Assembly: GCA_037893225.1 (NCBI GenBank)
Contig: JAZGUH010000547.1
Location: 94,501-158,500 of the forward strand
Length of the DNA stretch: 64,000 nucleotides
Source of the DNA: Hippasteria phrygiana
Taxonomy: Eukaryota > Echinodermata > Asteroidea > Valvatida > Goniasteridae
Direction of reading: 5' to 3'
Shown: positions 44,084 to 55,696 of the stretch, one piece after another
Position numbering within the stretch: the first letter of the stretch is position 1
Layout: each line of letters opens with the position of its first letter
Translations under genes and position numbers: made by a program
Notes under the pieces: model-generated
The model's database searches: none
Told to the model about the DNA's origin: nothing
What the model saw: only the letters and a program-made list of their open reading frames with translations

Positions 44084-45966
44084 TGACCTGTTGCAATTAT
44101 ACATTTGTTGCTGTCGTTTTCGAGCCACAATTCCAATAAATCTGTGGGCAAGTGTGATCAGGGCCGGGGAAGTAAGAACCACACATGGTGGGCCTGTTTG
44201 TTTCACACAGATCGGGAGGTGATCCAGGGCCGAACGAAAACAAACAGGATCGCGAATCCCTCTCGCTATATGTTGCATCCTGGGAGAATTTGTATTACAC
44301 GACAATGTCGTCTGCTTCAGATTCTGTAGGGTTATTTTTATGATAAACTATCTAGTATTTCCGGAAAGTAAATAAATCGTACATAGCTTTAATAACAAAA
44401 ATACACTGTAAAAGAATTATGAGTAAATACTGTCACAATAGCTCGTTAAATGCTTCAAATCTACGAAAAAATACCGTCACTTTTCTCTGTCCGTCTCGCA
44501 CGTCGCCATCTTGGATCTTGCGAACCCACCTCGCGAGCAGGATCACTAAAAACGTGATCCGGAGCAGCTTTCGACGCTCCGGATCACTGATCGCGCTCCG
44601 GATCTGCGTGAAACAAACACGCCCGGTATGTGAAGAGTTTGATGCTTGTATAATCTAATGTTGAAACAGAGGTAGGCCTACTATAATTACTGCGTGGACG
44701 CAAAACGAAATTTGCTGTCAAAAAGAGTATCATTATACCTTTAATGAGAAAAGGGGCCGATTCCATGAACTTGAGATGATAGGCCTACAAATGAGATTTG
44801 CTCACTGAATCATCTCAATGACCCAAGTAACAAATTTTAGTTCCCGGTAATCTTCCGTGTGGAATCGGACAAGTTTTTTCAAAGGGCACAAACTTTTATT
44901 TTGTTAATGCAGATCAGAATAAATAGGTGCAGAAATGTTCATTCGAGTACATACCAAGCCACTTCGTTTTTGTCTTCTTTTTTTCCCATTTCAGATTTTT
45001 GGAAGATTTAAATCATGCATACAGATATAAAGACCGCGCTATGTGTAATATCTAAGAATCAAGTAAATCCACAAACCTTGAAGTAAGAAGTCATGTTTGG
45101 AGTAGAAGTGATGCAATCGTCCACAGGTCTCAAATGAAGCTCCCTCTTCGAAATTAGCCACCGTTTAACTAGAAAATGTTACCGATTCGGCTCCACACTC
45201 CGCTACTGAAGAACCCGGCTACTTCTTTGCGGTTACTCCATGGTACTCCCTGCTGCGTCCATAGCTCAAGATGCTCTTCACACCAAGGATGATACAACCC
45301 CAATATGATGACTAGATATGTGAGATTGCCCCGGGATACTTCACTTTAAGGCCTTCGAAACATCTTAGATTGTCACATGGTACGGGTAGCTGCCCAGTAT
45401 TTTTTACCAGGCCCTTCCCGTGCCGGTCTTTCCTTGACCGTCTTGAGGTGTCAATGTGAACGAGTCTCACCATCAGCTGAGCTGAGATGCTTTACTCACG
45501 AGCTCGCTACCGCGTGGGTAGAGCTAGGTTCTCCCAGGAGAATCTCTCCCTGGTCCAGGCAAGATGCTTTCTAACCCCTCCCACCAGATAATTGCCCTCA
45601 ATCACGGCACAAGGTGCCTGGTGTTAGACCCAGACCTCCCATATGCTGCCAAGCAAACCGCATATGGCGCGGGAAGGCTGGCATGCGGCTGGCATATGAA
45701 AGGCAGGCTTGTTGTGAGAGCGCGCGGTATACGGTTATAACCGAGCGTGCATGATGATTACGTGCGCAGTGTGAGAGATGCTGCTACAAGCCGTGGGCGT
45801 TCATTACGGCCGCACCGGCTCACAAACGGAATAATTCGGTCGGTGAACTGCACACAACGACCAGAGCCGTTCGTGCTCCGAGCTGAATGGCGCCACCAAG
45901 CGTGGAATTTGATTAAGGCTGTGAGCAAGGGGTGTGTTTCAAGCATGCGAACTTGTTTGGGCATAA
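44084..45966. other. No supported gene; short inverted words
   Basis: Near 44178-44205 gcctgtttgtttcacacagatc faces gatctgcgtgaaacaaacacgc at about 44600-44622. Between them are GATCCGGAGC / GCTCCGGATC palindromes (44557-44603). This may be a foldback element of about 450 bp. AAGATGGCGAC on the minus strand near 44504-44514 is a YY1-like motif. The 45.37-45.62 kb part is GC-richer but unrecognised. Confidence 0.4.
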
Positions 45967-46320
45967 CCATTTGCGAGTTAAATTTGAATAACATCTGGTA
46001 CACTGACGTGCTCAAAAATGCTTTGCACATTTTAACTTTGAATTCTCCAGACCAAAGAGACTGTTACTATATCGCATGATTCGGGGCAAGCCTTATGCTA
46101 GCAACCCCCAGCTCCGGAATGGTCTGGTGTCTTTGTGCCATTCTCACCCATTGTGAACAATGTATTGGTGCTAAGCGTCTCTTACGTAACTATGCAAGAC
46201 TTGCCCCGAATCATGTGATATAGCAACAGTGTCTTTGGTCTGGAGAATTCAAAGTTAAAATGTGCCAAGCATTTGGAGCAAGTCAGTGTACCAGATGTTA
46301 TGCAAATATAACTCGCAAAT
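45967..46320. mobile_element. Foldback element with about 135-bp arms
   Basis: The arm at 45967-46103 (ccatttgcgagttaa ... gaattctccagaccaaagag ... gattcggggcaag) is repeated inverted at 46185-46320, with about 80 bp between. It would form a long hairpin if transcribed. Confidence 0.8.
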
Positions 46321-46326
46321 GGCCTA

Positions 46327-47110
46327 ACGTAATGTGACGTCATCCAAGATCTTCATGATTAAAGAACATAAGTGTTATTTTAGATTTATGTCACAAAAAA
46401 TGTAACTGAACTCCACTGGAATGAACGTAAATGTTCGTTCTTCCTACATTAACAGTTGATTGATGGCGTTAAATATGTGACTTCTTGACAACTGTCTAAA
46501 AACGAGTTTTATATTATAGTGTATCATACTGATATTTTCAAGCTGGCTATTCTTATTTAAATACAAGTGAATTAGCTGCTAGGAACGATGTAACATGGTG
46601 TACCTTAGTGTGACATTTGTTACGTCGATACATATTGTTCAACATATTTTTGTAATATATCTACAAAACCTTTTAAAAATTAGTATGGTTCCATTTTCTG
46701 GTCAGTTAATACAGTGGCGTAAATCCGTGCCCAAAAATGTGTGCAGATTTTCCACTACGACTGAGGACTTGGGACAATGGGGGATTAGTAAAAACAATAC
46801 AACTGAGGACTTGAGCCCAAGTCCTCGGTAGTAGTCATGTATAAACCTTATGGGGCATGTTGAGAAAAAGTACAAACAAAGAGAACAATCGAAGGAAACA
46901 CCCCAGGTCATCAGTAGTATAGTAAAACAGGGCTGGGTGAGTTTGTATAGCTATTCAAACCGTGGACCTTTAACAATGGGGACAATATGGTCCACGGTTA
47001 AGTCAAAGTCCACGGTTGAAAATCGTATACAAAACCAATGAGGATCCTTCCAAAAAAAGTTAAAGTACAAACAATTGGAGGAAAATAGGAGGTCCATGAT
47101 TGAAGTTGGT
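46327..47110. other. No supported gene; several short palindromes
   Basis: GAGGACTTGagcCCAAGTCCTC lies at about 46805-46826, and aaccgtggacc / ggtccacggtt at 46959-46999. Otherwise nothing recognised. Confidence 0.5.
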
Positions 47111-47112
47111 GG

Positions 47113-47205
47113 TGGTGGGGGGGGGGGGGGGGGGGGGTGGGGGGATGAAGATTTGTTTTGTTCAAAATGACCCCAAAAAGTGGCCCCCCCCCCCCCCCCC
47201 CCCCC
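47113..47205. repeat. Facing poly-G and poly-C runs
   Basis: A G run of about 30 (47117-47146, two T interruptions) and a C run of about 22 (about 47185-47206) are separated by about 40 bp. Single-strand folding or quadruplex formation is possible; lengths may be assembly-dependent. Confidence 0.85.
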
Positions 47206-47228
47206 AATTTCCGCCTGCAAAATATTTC

Positions 47229-47673
47229 AGGTTGCACACCAATAAATCAACTTCCATCGACCCCAATGATAAATACGCCAACTTCCAAAATTCAGGGAAA
47301 TACCTGTGTTTGAGACACACTTCAAATTAAAGCTTTTTTCAGTTTCTGTTCAATTTTGTGGGTATTAACCTATGACCTCTGGGAGAAATTTCCATTTAAA
47401 GATGACCCCCCCCCCCCAAAAAAAAAAAGTAGTCCCGTAGCCCATCGCCAGCTTGAAAGATGATGCCTGTAGGCTCCATTGCAAAATATAGCACTTTTAG
47501 GGCCCAATTTTATCCGAATTCCACAGTAATACAAGCTGGCAGTCCTGTGTACCGCTTTCAATCTTCTCTTTTGCAAACCCCTTAAGTTCATGGCCCACAA
47601 AATGCTCCTACACAGGCAGCAGAGAATTTTTGGCAGGCGTAGGCATTTTCGGCTCATTTACTGGTCTGCACCC
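47229..47673 (+). repeat. Interspersed repeat R1, copy 2
   Basis: Same orientation and landmarks as 39338-39797, with small indels and an inserted C run and A run near 47406-47428. It is followed by two G-rich near-duplicates (gaggggggggaggggtggcgatagaacgtg, then the same again) at about 47690-47750. Confidence 0.8.
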
Positions 47674-48842
47674 TTTAAAAGCGACGGGGAGGGGGGGGGA
47701 GGGGTGGCGATAGAACGTGTGAGGGGGGGAGGGTGGCGATAGAACGTGAGGGTGTTGTTCAAAACAAGTACACCATGAACATGGACGCACTGCGTTTTGA
47801 CGTTTTCGTTTGGAAATAGGCTTACAATTTTTTGTGGCAGCAAAATGTCGGGGGATGGTTTTATGGACCACCCCGGTCCAAAAATGGGGAGGATATATAC
47901 CCCCATCCCTTGGGATTAACGTCCACAGTCAGTTATTTACTCTGCAAAGAAGATTTGTACACTAAATTTTGCAAACTACAAAGAAAAAGATGTAAAAGAG
48001 ACACGGTGTCTCCATTACATCCGAGTCCTAAATATTTCCTGAAATTTCTCAGGCAACTCTAATGTTGAATGGTACAAAACTTGACCAAATCTGTCCCACA
48101 TCCAAGACAAATATCATGAAAAAATATTCAAATAATTCTGTCGACAGTTGGTATGTAACTGGACATGTGGCAAATCATTACACGTTGTGTCGCAACTTCA
48201 CGGAATGGCCCTATAATATTGAAATCCTATCCAAAAGAGATTGCCTATTTTTTTCCTGGCACTTTTTGGCGGTATATAATTATGTCAAACATTCTGTAAA
48301 TATCCTGAGTAGCTCAACAATTTCAGCTCTGCATCATACTATCTTAACTCATCACTTCTTTACATTCAAACGGGTAGGAATCTCTTCAAGACAGCACCTG
48401 CTGCCCCCTCCGTATAATCCTCTGGCTACGCCCACCACCAGCATATCTCGCCAAGTTAAAAGGAAATATAATAATAAATATTGATCAGGATATGTCTTTA
48501 GGCTGAGGGAAATATTTATCAAGACTATATTCCCTGCAGGACTAATAGACGACTCCTCTACGTACGACAAGACTACCACGTGTGTTTCTGATCATGATTA
48601 GAACTGGCCTAAAAATAAATCTCAGCTATGACGTCATTGGCCGGCAAAGTGCTTTTTAGTTTTTCATTGAAATCTCAGCCGGTTTATGGCAGGAGGTTGT
48701 ATATTTATAACTTCCAAGTAATTTCCAAGATGTCATCGTTTGAGAGGGAGTTTAATCAAGCTTTGGCGATTTGCAGATTGTTGGGGGCTTTTTTTTTCAT
48801 TTGTAGTTGATGAACTGAGATTGCTGCTGTATAGCTAAAATG
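47674..48842. other. No supported gene
   Basis: Apart from the G-rich duplicate at about 47690-47750 and a ccctccgtataatcctctggctacgccc fragment near 48410 (tail of a gtagccaggg-type repeat), nothing is recognised. Confidence 0.5.
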
Positions 48843-49324
48843 TTTAAATGTAGTGTAGGCCTACACGATTGGTAATTTTCCAATTTTGTTTTTACTGAAT
48901 TATTACGAAATACCTTACTAGATTGTAAGTTAATAGTAGTCTCAATCATCCTGTGAAATTATACCACCAGGTGTACTGTCGTTGTCAAGAAAAGTGGAAA
49001 TTTATATCGTTTTCCAACGATTTCCAACTGCCCTGTAGCCTTTAGTCAAGGCGCGCGTGGCTACTTGGACACGTAACGCGCCCTGAATGCCAGCATGTCC
49101 GGGGCGCGCCACTACGTCCGGGTAGCCACGCGCGCCTTGACTAAAGGCTATCATCCGCCCGACGGTTGAAAACGAGCGCCGTTTTTCTCTCGGTTTTTTC
49201 CGCCATCCAACAACGCAAAACTTTGAACAGGTCAGTGAAACGATATTTCCTATAACATACTAACCCCCAAATCCGCCCATTTCTGAAAATTGCAGCAATG
49301 ACCAATCATGTACACTGCCTTTAA
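48843..49324. mobile_element. TTAA-ended miniature element, family M copy 3, with GC-rich hairpin
   Basis: It starts TTAAATGTAGTGTAGG and ends GTACACTGCCTTTAA, with the family landmarks (gaataccttactagattgtaag, atcctgtgaaattat, gtcaagaaaagtgg). A palindrome lies inside at about 49030-49152: gtagcctttagtcaaggcgcgcg faces cgcgcgccttgactaaaggctat. Related GC-rich text occurs at 6826-6870 and 63113-63192. Confidence 0.8.
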
Positions 49325-50640
49325 TAGTGTTTACTGTTTGTCATACTGAGTTCATTTGCAGTTTAGTGTAGTCTACCTTTCTGGCTCCGACAAAACTATT
49401 TAATATGTAATGTATTTGCTATTTTGTCTAATATGGGTGGTGCTTTATTTCAGGTTCCATAGCTTGTCGATGTCAGTATTTATTGTATTAATCCTGGGGG
49501 TTCGAAGGCACAGTAATGCCTTTTTATGCTTTCGACATCACCCATATACCTCATTTCACTTCAATTTAATGCATTTTAAAATAAAATTTACTAAAAATCA
49601 TTATAACAATACAGCACCACTTTATACCCTGGTTCGATTTCACGAAGTTCTACGATGTGTCTTAAGATGAGCACCAGTAGCGTTTGCTAAGTAACAAGTG
49701 ACGTAACAATAGAAATCAAGTGGTGATTGTGTAAGCCTTTCACCATTAGATTAGTTTTGTGAAATCGACTTCTTTGAGGTTTAAGGGCAATGCATTAATT
49801 AAATTCAGTGAATTAAATTCTTCATTTAAAAAAATTGGTTTAGCATGAAATTATACAGTTTGTAATAAAAACAATCCCCTGAAATTATTTTGCACGTGTT
49901 CAATATAACGAATAAACTCGGATAAACAAGACCTCTCTCCAAAATAATTTTTAAAATAGGCAATTCATGATTAAACATGTTTGTCAAGGGATATATATGC
50001 AAGAAGGGATATATATATGTATATGCAAGAAGGGATATGGTTTTATGCCAACATAATGCACTCGCGTGGAAATCTTATAGTACTAGATATATCGTGCACA
50101 TCACGATGCATTTTTACAACTTGTTATGCTCTAAACCATGAATTTCAGATAAGGCGCCCTCTGTTGTAGGAATTTGCACAGCCTTACATTTACCAGATGT
50201 GGTGGACGTTTTCAGCTTTGGCAAAGCAGTTGCTTTAAACTCTGATGTGTATGCAAACCAACGTGCCTAGGTCCTTACGGTGATTATTGGCTGCCTCAAT
50301 TTTTTTATATTTGATTTTTCTTTTGGTATTCTCACGCAAGTGTCGTCTGCGAACTGAGCCAGTTGCATTCAATCAGAAAGATCTAATCAAAACATTTCAT
50401 TTGTTGTTTTATAAGGTTAATAATCACATTTTAAATTTTAAATGTCAAAATTGCGTATTATCTCAAGGAGACACGGACAATAAAAACAACAGATTGCTCG
50501 GCACCAGCGAGAAGTCTGGAATCACAAATAAGTGACATTTACGATGAACAAAACGGACACCTCCGTGCAATGAAAAGAAGATAAAGCATCACCAACAGTG
50601 AATTGGGGCTGATTGCATGAATGACATCACGATGTATAGA
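49325..50640. other. No supported gene
   Basis: Contains a short tandem of gcaagaagggatat near 49994-50040. No recognisable coding sequence. Confidence 0.5.
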
Positions 50641-50644
50641 CTCG

Positions 50645-50735
50645 TGTTACACAATCAGGCCAAGCGGGATTCGAACCCGGATCAAAGAGGTGAACGGCGA
50701 GGAAAGGGGCCTGCGCCAACCCGACTCCCCAAACT
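50645..50735 (-). repeat. tRNA-like SINE head (minus)
   Basis: On the minus strand ggttggcgcaggcccc is followed by GGTTCGAATCCcgcttggcc, a perfect B box at tRNA-like spacing. The arms do not fold as a proper tRNA. The ends closest to 50645 (gattgtgtaacacgag) would be SINE body. Confidence 0.55.
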
Positions 50736-50789
50736 GCAGATCTTACGTCATTATGACATCGTTTATCAAGGTATGAAGAGGATAGTTTT

Positions 50790-53395
50790 TGTAACATTTG
50801 GGACACGACGTGTGAGTTGACCGATCGGAGGACCGATGTCATGCCGCGTCACTCACACACTCGTTATGGTCACCCGTCGTGCGGGTCTTAAAATAGTTCC
50901 TCAGTCCCAGCTGTGGAATTCAAATATGACGTAGCCATCTCGAGCAGCCAATTCCCAAGGACTTGAGAATGCCACACGCGGTAAAATATTAATGCTCCTG
51001 ATTTCATTATTCTCAATGAGTCTGCCTTTAAGCAGCACTGATCCAAGAAGCAGCTTCCTTATTCCTCTCAAGACGTATCGCCCTGCTCATTTGTCTCATC
51101 CTATAGTCAGCTTCATCCGATTTTTATTTATACGTTTAAAATGCGCATAATTGGATTTCAGATACGTGCTAGGGCTTAGTGACCGAAGGGTAAGACGCAC
51201 ATCCAAGCTAGGAATAGATTGCACGTTTACGTGACAAATGTCATGTTTCAAATGATTGAAATTCGTAACTTCCCTATCAACAAAAATGACTCAAAGAAAT
51301 TAAAAGACGCATGCGATGACATAAACCTAAGCAGCAGTTTACTTAGCGTTTTCCTCATATATGTTTTTAAAATGTTTCAATTAGGATATTTTTAGCATGG
51401 ATAAAATGCATGATTTTTTTAAAGAAAAAGAAAAATATTAACAAAACACCAACGTTATTTTTATAACAGATACCGGTTATAAAGTAATGAAATATAATAT
51501 GAACATGGTGCAGTAACGGACCGTCTACATTTTACGGTACGTGTATATTGGACAGAAAATACTATTTTTCAAGAGCCCCTCTTTTTCCCTATTTCACTAT
51601 TTTTCAAATGCAACATTTTCATGTTACCTTTAATATCTGTATTCGACTACAACCCCACTCCAAACTGCAATTGCCACTACCGTGAAAATCCTGATAATTT
51701 CGGAGGGCCGTTGAAATCGTACGGATTTGATTTTTTTCCGATTATCAAAATAAATTGAATGGCAGGGATGATTTAGTGGCGAGTTTCTATTGACAAACTA
51801 CAGTGAATTTAATAATTAATATGGGGGAAAAACGCTCTTATGTCTACATGAAATATCAGTGGTAAAAACGTAGGAACTTGAGCCTTACTGAATATGTAGT
51901 CAAGAGCCACTTACGGACTATTACTGCTAGTGACAATTTCTAGTAATTCCAATTGCCAACGCAGTAATTTGCGTCTTTCCTAAGTAGCTTTTGTTATCAC
52001 ACACGACAGTAAAGTCTCGACTTGGTAAATGCATATTAAGCTTGCATTAATTATGTAAATGTAAACTATCAAGCTAAACTAGAAAGATTTGCTAGTGTAA
52101 GACACTGAGTCATAAGTGAGCACCGTATAGGAAAGCAACGCTAAAACTGCGTTATCGTGAATCGAATTCTTTGAAATCATCATAATACATTTAGTACAAA
52201 CAACAGTTTGACAATTTTAATTGAGCTGGCTCTTGTTATTGTTTTCATTTTTGATTGTTTTAAATTATCGCCGGTTGTCGTCACAACACGTGGCCGCACT
52301 GAAGCTGTGGACTATAATGGGATAAGCTATAGGACTATATACGTTTTGAAATCACAGTAGATAATTTCGCTTTACAATTTATCGATCCTGCATATGATTG
52401 CTATTCGATCGATAACAAACACATGACATATCATGTCCATAAAAGATTGCATGACATTTGAATATCATTCTTGAAAATGTTAGAGTTATGTTGACACATT
52501 AACCAGACTTTAAACGCCAGAGCGGGAAAGTGGCGGGGTGAAACATGAAAGCGGGGAATTGTTTATTCTACTAGGGAGTACCATTTGCTTTTCTTGTTAC
52601 ACGTGCATGACTTTTATATAGATGGCACCTAATAAGACTGTCCGTGCACCTCAAAGGCTGTCATCATCAGAAGCCTCTTAATGTGGATAAAAAATACCTT
52701 AAGCATTCTTACGGAATTTGACATATCTAACATCTCATGCAAATATTCAAATCCACAGAGACGTCATACAGGCAATACACAGCATCACACAATAGTGCGG
52801 CTGAAGCTCTTGCATTGATGCATTGGCAGACACCCAAACGGAAACGTGTTTATGCTTATTGCTTCTCGACTGATCCAAATTCGACTGAAATGCCTTCGGC
52901 AATTCTAAACTCCACCAACAACAAAAAACCTGGCTCATTCAGAAGAAAGATTGCCGAATTATTAACTGGGTTTCGGGATTCTGATATGTCACTCGTTGCT
53001 ATCTACCGTAGATAACCCCGCGTTGTGAATGGTTTCGTCCGTCTACACGTACGTACAGCGCACGTAGTACAATCTTATATAATTGATCTGTGTACGCCTA
53101 TATAACTGAATTATTTTACTCTCGGCAGCATCCACATGGTACAACCACTTCCCCTGCGACGACAACAAAAGACTTGGAATTTACGATTCACGATTTAAAG
53201 AGTCTGATTAAAAGTTATTTCGCAGTACCCAGAATTCTAATCTCACGAGTAGTCCCCGAGGTAGTATGTTGATGATGTATCCTGTCTACAACGCGGGCTG
53301 ACGTTGCGCCAGAACGTCACTACGTACGTAACCGTCCTGTACAGTGCACTTTTGTGGATAGAGTGTGTAGTTGTAACCTCTGTCTGGCGTATTGT
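50790..53395. other. No supported gene upstream of the SBK-like gene
   Basis: Small open frames at 52737-53015 and 53090-53272 lack recognisable domains. The last 400 bp are richer in CpG (acgtacgtac words at 53050-53330) and are the likeliest promoter for the kinase-like gene. No TATA box is evident. Confidence 0.4.
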
Positions 53396-53438
53396 GGTTG
53401 CAGTATTTATGTCATAATCTCGGAGTCTGGCCGGATCG

Positions 53439-54710
53439 ATGCGATTTTTGTTCGGAAAAACACCGCATGATGTTACCCAGCTTTATTACGATGTCTTGGG
53501 CCTATACGAGAGAAGTGTATACTCGGTACTTGGGCTCGGGTTGATGCGTGCTCTACTGCACGAGAGTGCTGAACAATACTGGACGTACATCTTCTATCCA
53601 ATGGAATCTACCAGCGACAGAATCATGAAACAGGTAGATGGAACTCAATACCATGCTGCAGGGGATCTCCCTGCCTCGTCACGAGTTGAAGACCCCTTGG
53701 CCTGCCCGGGAAACTTCATCAAAATACAGGTGCTGAGCCGAGGGGCGTTCAGCAAAGTTGAACTGGCCGTGCAGAAGACCACGGGGAAACGACTGGTGCT
53801 GAAATATCACAACAAGATGCGAACTCGCATGGCGGAGTACCTGAAGGAATTTCAGACCAGCTGCCGCCTGATTCACCCAGCTATCCTTGTCACCTATGAC
53901 CAGCCCATCGAGACAGACACGGCTTTTATCATTGTTCAGGAGTACGCGACCCATGGTGATCTCCTGGAAGCAATACCTCCACAACAAGGGCTTGATGAGG
54001 ACAGGGCCAAGGCCTGTCTCAACCAGACCGCCTCTGCTCTAACCTTCATGCACAAGAGACTGCTCGTGCATGGCAACGTCAAACCAGAGAACATCCTCAT
54101 CTTTGATGCCAACATGACAACCGTCAAACTCTCCGACTTCAGAAACACTCAGCGACAGGGCGACACCATAAATAAACGGAGCCCCAACGTGCCCTACACA
54201 GCACCAGAAATTTGCTCGACCGTCATCAACGAAGGCTACCCGGCAGACTACGGCCAAGACATCTGGGCGTTCGGTGTCCTCGTCTTCTGCGTTCTCTCCG
54301 GAATCTTCCCATGGGGGACAGCTACTCCGGAGGACACATCCTTCCGGAACTTCACCCAGTGGCAGAAACGGAGGAAGAACCTCGTCCCCGTGGAGTGGAG
54401 GAAACTCTCCTCAAAGATGCAGAAGTTTCTCCGGAAGATTCTGGACCCGACTGCGGAACGGCGATGTCCTGTGAGCGAAATCAACAAGTACATACATGAA
54501 AAATGGCTTCAATCCCAACCTGTAGGTGATCATGGTCATGAGACACCTAGTGATGCGACAGCCATGAAGGAACTCAGAGTAATGCTTGAGAGTCATGGTG
54601 TAGTAACCTGTGCTGATAGCTCCGCCAAGAGACAGAGGATCGACGAATGGGTACAAGCTTGTCATCAACCAGAGGAACACAGCAAGTCTCAATGTACATC
54701 TTCAAGATAA
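53439..54710 (+). CDS. SBK1-like protein kinase-fold protein, predicted pseudokinase
   Basis: This 423-residue protein is in one uninterrupted frame. The kinase fold spans about residues 94-355. The glycine loop is degenerate (LSRGAFSKVELA, 99-110). Lys122 of RLVLKYHNK fits the ATP lysine and Glu137 the helix-C partner. QEYATHGDL, IPPQQGLDED and FMHKRLLVH closely follow the SBK (SH3-binding kinase) family, as do PYTAPEIC, DIWAFGVLVFCVLSG and FPWG. The catalytic loop reads HGNVKPEN (211-218): HRD has lost both Arg and the catalytic Asp. The DFG motif is DFR (233-235). Lys215, Asn218 and Asp233 remain, so nucleotide binding is conceivable but phosphotransfer is unlikely. An in-frame TAA at 53415-53417 supports the start at 53439, although Met36 or Met55 could also serve. 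The lack of introns may reflect a retrocopy origin (inference). Confidence 0.9.
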   Translation: MRFLFGKTPHDVTQLYYDVLGLYERSVYSVLGLGLMRALLHESAEQYWTYIFYPMESTSDRIMKQVDGTQYHAAGDLPASSRVEDPLACPGNFIKIQVLSRGAFSKVELAVQKTTGKRLVLKYHNKMRTRMAEYLKEFQTSCRLIHPAILVTYDQPIETDTAFIIVQEYATHGDLLEAIPPQQGLDEDRAKACLNQTASALTFMHKRLLVHGNVKPENILIFDANMTTVKLSDFRNTQRQGDTINKRSPNVPYTAPEICSTVINEGYPADYGQDIWAFGVLVFCVLSGIFPWGTATPEDTSFRNFTQWQKRRKNLVPVEWRKLSSKMQKFLRKILDPTAERRCPVSEINKYIHEKWLQSQPVGDHGHETPSDATAMKELRVMLESHGVVTCADSSAKRQRIDEWVQACHQPEEHSKSQCTSSR

Positions 54711-55696
54711 CTATCTTCAGCAAGTTTAAAGACGAACATGAAGACAAATATTGTCGAACTGGCCCCATTTTTGCGGAAATACGGATATGCCGTTCATTTC
54801 ATGCATACGATTATAACGATGGAATTGTATCTTTTGTGTGAACATATCTCTGGTAAAGAATGTTTCTTGTTTCAGACTGGTCTGAAAAAAACCCAGTGAA
54901 ATCATGAACTGGTAATAACGAAGAGCTGAATTTGTTGGTCTTTTGAGACACAGATATTTGTTAAATTAGAACAGTTCGTGCAAAATGCGCCGATAGCTAT
55001 CATGAAGCAGGCCTTTGGACAAATCTAAAATCGAGTTTTGTCATGTGAACTTAATGAATAAATATTGCTTGCATTTCATATATTGTATATTCAACTGAAT
55101 TTTAAAACAAATCTAATTTTACAAAAAGCACCATAAATAAACCTTAAAACAATAGCATAAATTATGCTCAATTTTAATCGTATATTTTCAAGAACACTAT
55201 CTCAGGGGACGTTCATCAACCTTCAAAGATATAAGGAATAACTCAATTTATATATGATACTTTGAGATGTTCCCTTGAGTAGCACAATATCATGTCCTTT
55301 GTGAACTCCCAAGTAGATTATTCAGTGTATGACCAAACTATAAATGCTACATCATTAAGAGCCATAAACCGACACTCAAACGTACGTCATCATAATATGA
55401 AATAACAAACCACTACTTTCAGCACTAAGTAGCCCCTCTTTAAATATATCATGCAAAATTGCGCGCCAAAAAATCGTTCTGATGACGCGCAGGGCTAACA
55501 AAAACAGCCGGCAGATCGAGCGGGAACGAGCGCCGAGAGCTCGCATTGGGTTGTGTTTGTTCTATCTCTCACCATCCATGCGAACCTAAAACCAATCTCA
55601 GACAACATTTCCTCCAATATCAATAGCGTACACGAGTAAACTGCCGGTGGCCACATAATGAGGATCAGTTTTTACTGCAAGGAGAATGTGAAAATA
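54711..55696 (+). other. 3' UTR and flank of the SBK-like gene
   Basis: The first part to about 55080 is the presumed 3' UTR. The remainder is AT-rich apart from a CpG-rich patch (55462-55560). No further gene seen. Confidence 0.45.
55057..55062 (+). promoter_or_regulatory. Candidate poly(A) signal of the SBK-like gene
   Basis: AATAAA lies about 350 bases after the stop codon on the same strand, a usual 3' UTR length. It is the first canonical hexamer downstream that I saw. Confidence 0.5.

Noticed and set aside
52737..53015. 92-codon open frame upstream of the SBK-like gene
   Set aside because: No recognisable domain, and an in-frame stop lies between it and the kinase-like start; not supported as an exon.
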